From Nageia nagi (Eukaryota > Pinophyta): a stretch of 64,000 nt of DNA. Numbering within the stretch: position 1 is the stretch's first letter; every line of letters begins with the position of its first letter. The translations under genes and the position numbers were made by a program. Positions 59,550-64,000 of this stretch are shown here, in pieces. The stretch is from positions 176,576,001 through 176,640,000 of the forward strand of contig JBITNC010000001.1 of NCBI GenBank assembly GCA_050084985.1. Direction: 5' to 3'. The notes beneath the pieces are model-generated. The model saw only the letters and a list, made by a program, of their open reading frames with translations, ran no database searches and was not told the DNA's origin.

Positions 59550-60978
59550 ACTAGGAACATAAATAAAGACTTAAACAAACAATATGGCATAAAGCAAAAT
59601 GTCCCAATGGTTCCACACAAGTGAAAGCAAAGAAACACAAAGCCTAGAATCTTGTTAGGATCTTCTTTAATGAATGAAAAATTAAGGCACACAACCCTAA
59701 GATGATCTTTCAAGACATCATTCCTATATACAAGATAGCAATAGTGTGAGAGATAGTAATAGTAATTATCTTATCTAGTTGCTTCTTATTGAATTAGGAT
59801 GATTATATTATTAATGAGATAAATTTTAAGTATAATTATAAATTTTGACTCTTTTTAGTTTTCTTAGAGATGAGTCTAGTCAAGAGTTTTTAGGTAAGGA
59901 TCGATCTCTAGGGGTATGAATCATTTTACAAGGGTACTCATGTACCTCTATTGATTGCTTGCCAATAGAGGGGGGCTCCCACCTTGGTGATGAAATCCAC
60001 TTGCCCTGGATACTCCCTAGGCTTGTGAGGAATTTAATGTAAGTACAATAAAGCAAATATGGGATGCAACTAAATGTATGCAAGATGCAACTAATCCCTT
60101 TAATATTTACCTTTTCCTTTCCAAAGCAAAAAATGATTTCAAAAATAAAATCACTCCCACCCAAGGATGATTTTGATTTTACTAATGCAATTAAGAGAGT
60201 AAAATAAATTTTTTCATTTTTGATTTTCTTTTTCCTTTTCCTAGCAAAATAAAACCAAATAAAGCAAGATAAGAATCTTAGGATGCACTCAATAAATAAA
60301 ACCTAACCTGAAGCATGATAAAAAAGGGATACAAGCATGGGGAGGCTCTTGCTTTAAGCTCTCAGCACATGCAATACCTGTGATACACACTTTGATCCTA
60401 GTCAATGTGTTATAGATCGACTAGTAGTACCAACCAGTGGACCAATCAAATAGCTAGCCAACCGATCACCATGGTACTTAGAGAATTTTAAAATTTGTAC
60501 TTAAAATTATGAAATAAAGCATTAAATGTACAACATAATAGTTCAAATGCTCGAAGGGAACTACTGCCACCTAATTATAGAGCTAAAAGTCTATGACATT
60601 TGCTAAAAATGAAAAAGATTAGCTCAAAATCCTAAATAACCCTAACCAGTATAGACCAGACTGGTTGGAAAAGAGGAGCCGATTAGATAAAAATCAACCA
60701 ATAGTTTGAGTGTCCAAACCCTAACTGGTATGCTAAAGGCTAATCAGACTCTATAAATTGATCTATAGTAAGCTGGCTACTATTTTGCTAACTTTTGTAC
60801 TTTAATATTTTTAGGGTTTTATCCAAGATTGGTCAAGAATATTCCCTAAAAAAATTAGAATAAGTCAATATACAAAAACACCCAAAAACACAAGAAGAAA
60901 GGGTCAAAGACAACAAGTAAAAACATGGATAAAAGAATGTAAAACTCCTTGATTGCAAAATCTTGGACCGAGGGAGGT
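59550..60978 (-). other. Leader of the Tat-like element
   Basis: Non-coding, about 1.4 kb between the primer site and gag. Passages such as 'aaccctaactggt' recur (60640-60730). A minus-strand open stretch 59880-60164 has no motif. Confidence 0.5.
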
Positions 60979-60997
60979 CCCACCATAATCACCAATG
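60979..60997 (-). other. Primer-binding site of the Tat-like element
   Basis: Minus strand after the LTR end: CATTGGTGATTATGGTGGGA. It fits the Tat/Ogre consensus TTGGCGACTCCACTGGGGA at most positions, several mismatches being C-to-T changes. Confidence 0.6.
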
Positions 60998-61998
60998 TGT
61001 AAGCTTCCCAAAAGGGGGTGAAAGGGAGCTTGGGGGTCCCTCCCCTCTATGAAAGGCCCACTATGCAATGTCTAAAACATTGCTTGAAATGTGGTTAGAT
61101 GGTTATGATAAATAAAGATGGGGAGAGAGAGGGTTTAGAGTGTTTTCCTTTTCTCTTGTGCAATACCCACAACTCCAAATAACCTCAAATAAGATAAAAG
61201 AGGAGGCTTCTAAGTTCTAGTTCTTTAAGACAGTAGAACCATGCAATGCTAGCTAATGAGCTTGTAAGCCTCCAAGCCTTGAATCAATAAGGTACTATAA
61301 AATAACATAATTCCTAAAATGCAAACTAGCATACGATTAAAATAGATTTAACTAAAATAAAATTAAACTAAACTAACCTAGCCTAAGTCTACAAGAGACT
61401 AGCCTAGAATAACTAATATGCAACCATGCATAAAAATAACAATGATAACACAAAACAATATATATGATTGAGCTCTTGGATGTCTCCTCAAAATCTTGCA
61501 AAAACACTCAAAACAATTAATAGTGCCACAAAATAAAGGCCAAAAATGTGGTACCTAAGGTACCCTTGTAAGATGAGGACAAAATCCTCTTTTTTTTTTT
61601 GCTTTGGAAGTGATGGATAAAGCTCCAAGTGGAATGTTCTTGGCCAAAAGCTTGAATGGATAGTTACAAGTGTGCATGAACAATAATAATTAATAGGTTT
61701 CTTATTGTGCTAAGTGCTTGTGTGATGGAAAAGCTATTTTTGAATTAACTTATATATAGGACTAGCTAGTGGGTCAGTTAGGGTTTAAACCCTAACTGAT
61801 AAACTAGTCCCCTAACAGATGGGGTGGTTAGGTTCCAAAGTGATAAGGTGCTAATAAAGTCTTAAGTTACCAAAATTGATTGTGTGAATGGGATCATAAC
61901 AAGATGAAGGGTTTATAGGATCATAATGAACTACATGACATGTCAAATAATCACAAATCGCTTAAGGTAGACGAATGAAAGATATTGAGGTGTCTATA
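60998..61998 (-). repeat. 5' LTR of the Tat-like element
   Basis: 1001 bp partner of 37459-38471; followed on its right by the AGTCC duplication (61999-62003). Confidence 0.9.
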
Positions 61999-62003
61999 AG
62001 TCC

Positions 62004-63600
62004 TATCTAGAATGCATTGAGAAGATTCATCCTTGACATATTCAACCATGATAATTATTTTCCAATCAACATAAATAAAGGGAAGAGGGTAAAAAGAAGG
62101 GTTCCTAGATAATGTATCAACAACTGTGTTCTTTTTTCCCTTGATATACTAAATTTCAAAATCAAAATATTTAAGCTTACTTACGCACCTTTGTTTCTTG
62201 TCACTTAAATTTGATTGGTTGAGAAAGTATTTAGGACTATTATGGTTACTCTTGATGATGAAAGGATCACACATAAGATATTACCTAAATCTATCTAATT
62301 TTAGTATGCATAATGGCTAACATCTCTTTGTCATACACACTAAAATTTTATTCTACATTAGTGAGATTTCTGCTTTCAAATCCTATTGGTTGTCCTTTTT
62401 GTATAAGTACAATCCCAACCAAGTTTAGATGCATCACACTCAATAGTAAAGGGAATTGAAAAATTAATAATAGCTAAGCAAGGATAAGAATACATAACCT
62501 TTTTTAGAGTCTCAAAAGTAGCTTAAGCACCCTCATGCCATACGAATGCATCCTTCTTGGTCAATTGTGTTAAAGGGACAACCAAGTGTGAGAAACTACA
62601 TATGAACCTCCTGTAGTAATTGCATAGTTGTAAAAAGCCTCTCAATTATGTGAAGGTGGTGGGCACTAACCAATCCTGAATTGCTACAATTTTTTTATCA
62701 TCCATCCTAACCCCCTTATGGCTTATTACATGACCCAAATATAGAATTCTAGTCATGCCAAATTCACATTTGGATTGCTTGGTATAGAATTTTTGATCCT
62801 GCAATGTGCTCAAAATGTGATCCAAGTGTTGGGGGTGCTCCTACCATGTTTTGTTATACACCAATATATCATCAAAGAAAAATAACATAAACTTTCTTAG
62901 TTTCCCTATGAAAACTTGATTCATGGTTGATTAAAAAATGGTTGGTGCATTAGTCAATCCAAATGGCATAACTAGAAACTCAAAATGTCCATAGGGGCAT
63001 ATAAATGCATTTTTGTGAATATGCTCCTCCTTCATCCTTATATTATGATATCTTGACCTTAAATAAATTTTTAAGAAATATCTAGCACCATGTAACTTAT
63101 CAATAAGATCATCTACTCTACGGATGGAATATCTATTTTTGATGATCTTTTTATTGAGCATATGGTATTCAATGCACATATGCATGGTTTCATCTTTCTT
63201 CTTAACAACACTACCAAAGAAGCAAAGGGAATTCAACTTGGTCATATGAACTCCATGTCTAGTAATTCTTTAATAGTCTTTTCGATATCATTTTTGTAGA
63301 CTTTTGGATAATGGTAAGGAGTGATCATGATTAGTTTTGTTGCTTGCTCGAACTCAATGATGTGCTCAAATCCTCTTGAGGATGGTAACACTCTCGGTAT
63401 GTTTCCAAAAATGTTAAGGTTCTTATCTAGAATGCGTTGGACCTCCTCTAGCTATCATCTCTCCTCCCTAGTATGTGATGTAGGACTTCTCTTGGCCAGG
63501 GTGAAGATACAACTCCACTCTATCTCCCCCTTTCAGAAGATGGAGCTCATATTCTTGGTTGATGTAATCTTCCCTTAGACCCTCACGCATATAGATCATA
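62004..63600 (-). pseudogene. Ty3/gypsy chromovirus reverse transcriptase and RNase H
   Basis: The 5' part of the outer element in this window. From high coordinates: EVQRILDKNLNIFGNIPRVL, FEHIIEFEQATKLIMITPYH, KNDIEKTIKELLDMEF, then the open stretch 63245-62931 with MHMCIEYHMLNKKIIKNRYS, RRVDDLIDKLHGARYFLKIY and HFEFLVMPFGLTNAPTIF. The polymerase motif is FFFDDILVY (about 62860-62885), with both aspartates kept. Then KCEFGMTRILYLGHVISHKG and GFLQLCNYYRRFICSFSHLV. RNase H begins FSIPFTIECDASKLGWD (about 62400) and decays downstream. It reads into the integrase at 37453 once the insertion is removed. The 5' LTR and gag lie beyond the window or are missing. Confidence 0.9.
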
Positions 63601-64000
63601 TGATACAAATGACTAAAAATATCCTTTGATAATTAATTGGTGAAGATGTTTGCTAGTTAGTATTTTATAGGTAGATATTCATGTCAATCTTGTCATCCTA
63701 ATGTTTTTCTTGAATATAATGTATATTAATCTTAATATGCTTGAACTATTGATGAATAATTGTATTCTTAGTCATGTATATGGCACTTTGGTTATCAACC
63801 TATAGTTGATATGGTCCATCCTATCCAAAGTTAAGCTCTAGTCCTTCCTATCCAAAACCAAGCACTTGAAGTAGATAACTAATACATTGAATATGTTATC
63901 CTATTATTAAACAAATAGAATACTCCACCTGCATAAAAGACTTGGATACTACACCTTAATTTTTGCTTATTCACAAAATCAGATTGCCTCCATATGTGAA
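63600..64000 (-). pseudogene. Ty1/copia RNase H tail
   Basis: Minus-strand sequence reads VDNQSAIYMTKNTIIHQ, FKHIKINIHYIQEKH and YLPIKY, a stop, LANIFTN, a stop, LSKDIF, that is, the D-N-x-S-A-I, K-H-I-x-I-x-Y-H-x-I-R-E and A-D-x-F-T-K-x-L motifs of copia RNase H with several stops. It abuts the gypsy RT at about 63600 with no LTR between, so the two elements were joined by insertion or rearrangement. Runs off the window. Confidence 0.75.

Larger units (their letters stand above)
37459..61998 (-). mobile_element. Tat/Ogre-like Ty3/gypsy element, 24.5 kb including a nested copia
   Basis: LTRs at 37459-38471 and 60998-61998 are bounded by TGTAAGCTTCCC and TCTACA (decayed to TATAAGC and TCTATA at the outer ends). 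The pentamer AGTCC lies at 37454-37458 and 61999-62003, a perfect target-site duplication, and the interrupted chromovirus frame resumes in phase across it (ILDRT / IKNERYM). The primer site reads TTGGTGATTATGGTGGGA, a decayed form of the TTGGCGACTCCACTGGGGA type used by Tat/Ogre elements. Polypurine AAAAAGGGGCATC abuts the 3' LTR. Two RNase H domains and an antisense plant-mobile-domain ORF between INT and the 3' LTR also fit the Tat lineage. Without the nested copia it is about 18.5 kb. Confidence 0.88.

Overview
The window is plant nuclear DNA dominated by old, nested retrotransposons. Evidence for this is tRNA-iMet primer sites next to LTRs, Ty1/copia and Ty3/gypsy coding remnants, a LINE, a likely SINE, AT-rich spacers and one spliced host-gene fragment. 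The age and diversity of the elements and the very low gene density suggest a large genome, possibly a gymnosperm; this is inference, and the sequence does not name the species. No intact gene longer than a few exons is visible, and almost every element coding region carries stops or frameshifts.

Layout. 1-1.3 kb: a broken Ty3/gypsy-type gag (+). 1.4-2.8 kb and 6.1-6.9 kb: two unrecognised minus-strand reading-frame relics, separated by a block of LTR-family DNA (2.8-6.1 kb) that contains a 614-bp tandem duplication. 7.0-9.85 kb: a non-coding field in which a ~40-bp motif recurs about every 100-200 bp, often bracketed by the inverted pair TGGTCGCA / TGCGACCA. 10.6-11.6 kb: two phase-compatible exons of an unidentified host gene (-). 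13.56-17.59 kb: a complete, pol-less copia-type element with 5-bp target duplication, inserted in the middle of an older plus-strand reading frame. 18.3-21.48 kb: a gag-like relic and novel ORF (-). 21.48-28.57 kb: a nearly full-length Ty1/copia element (-) with gag, PR, INT, RT and RNase H. 30.0-32.8 kb: a LINE remnant (-). 34.0-34.25 kb: a SINE-like insertion with a 16-bp target duplication.

The right half is a three-level nest. A Ty3/gypsy chromovirus (-) has its 3' LTR at 34.7-36.1 kb, its integrase and chromodomain at 36.1-37.45 kb, and its RT and RNase H at 62.0-63.6 kb. It is split by a 24.5-kb Tat/Ogre-like gypsy element (37459-61998, -) flanked by the duplicated pentamer AGTCC; the chromovirus reading frame resumes in frame across the insertion. 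The Tat element carries gag, PR, RT, two RNase H domains and INT on the minus strand, and a decayed plant-mobile-domain reading frame on the opposite strand. It is itself interrupted by a plus-strand copia derivative (49725-55709) that has gag and part of the protease but, in place of the rest of pol, a nine-copy tandem repeat.

Most elements look immobile: reverse-transcriptase active sites are broken in the copia element at 22.6 kb and in the Tat element at 47.9 kb. Many stops are TAG, consistent with cytosine-methylation decay. All assignments come from reading motifs; no database search was possible.
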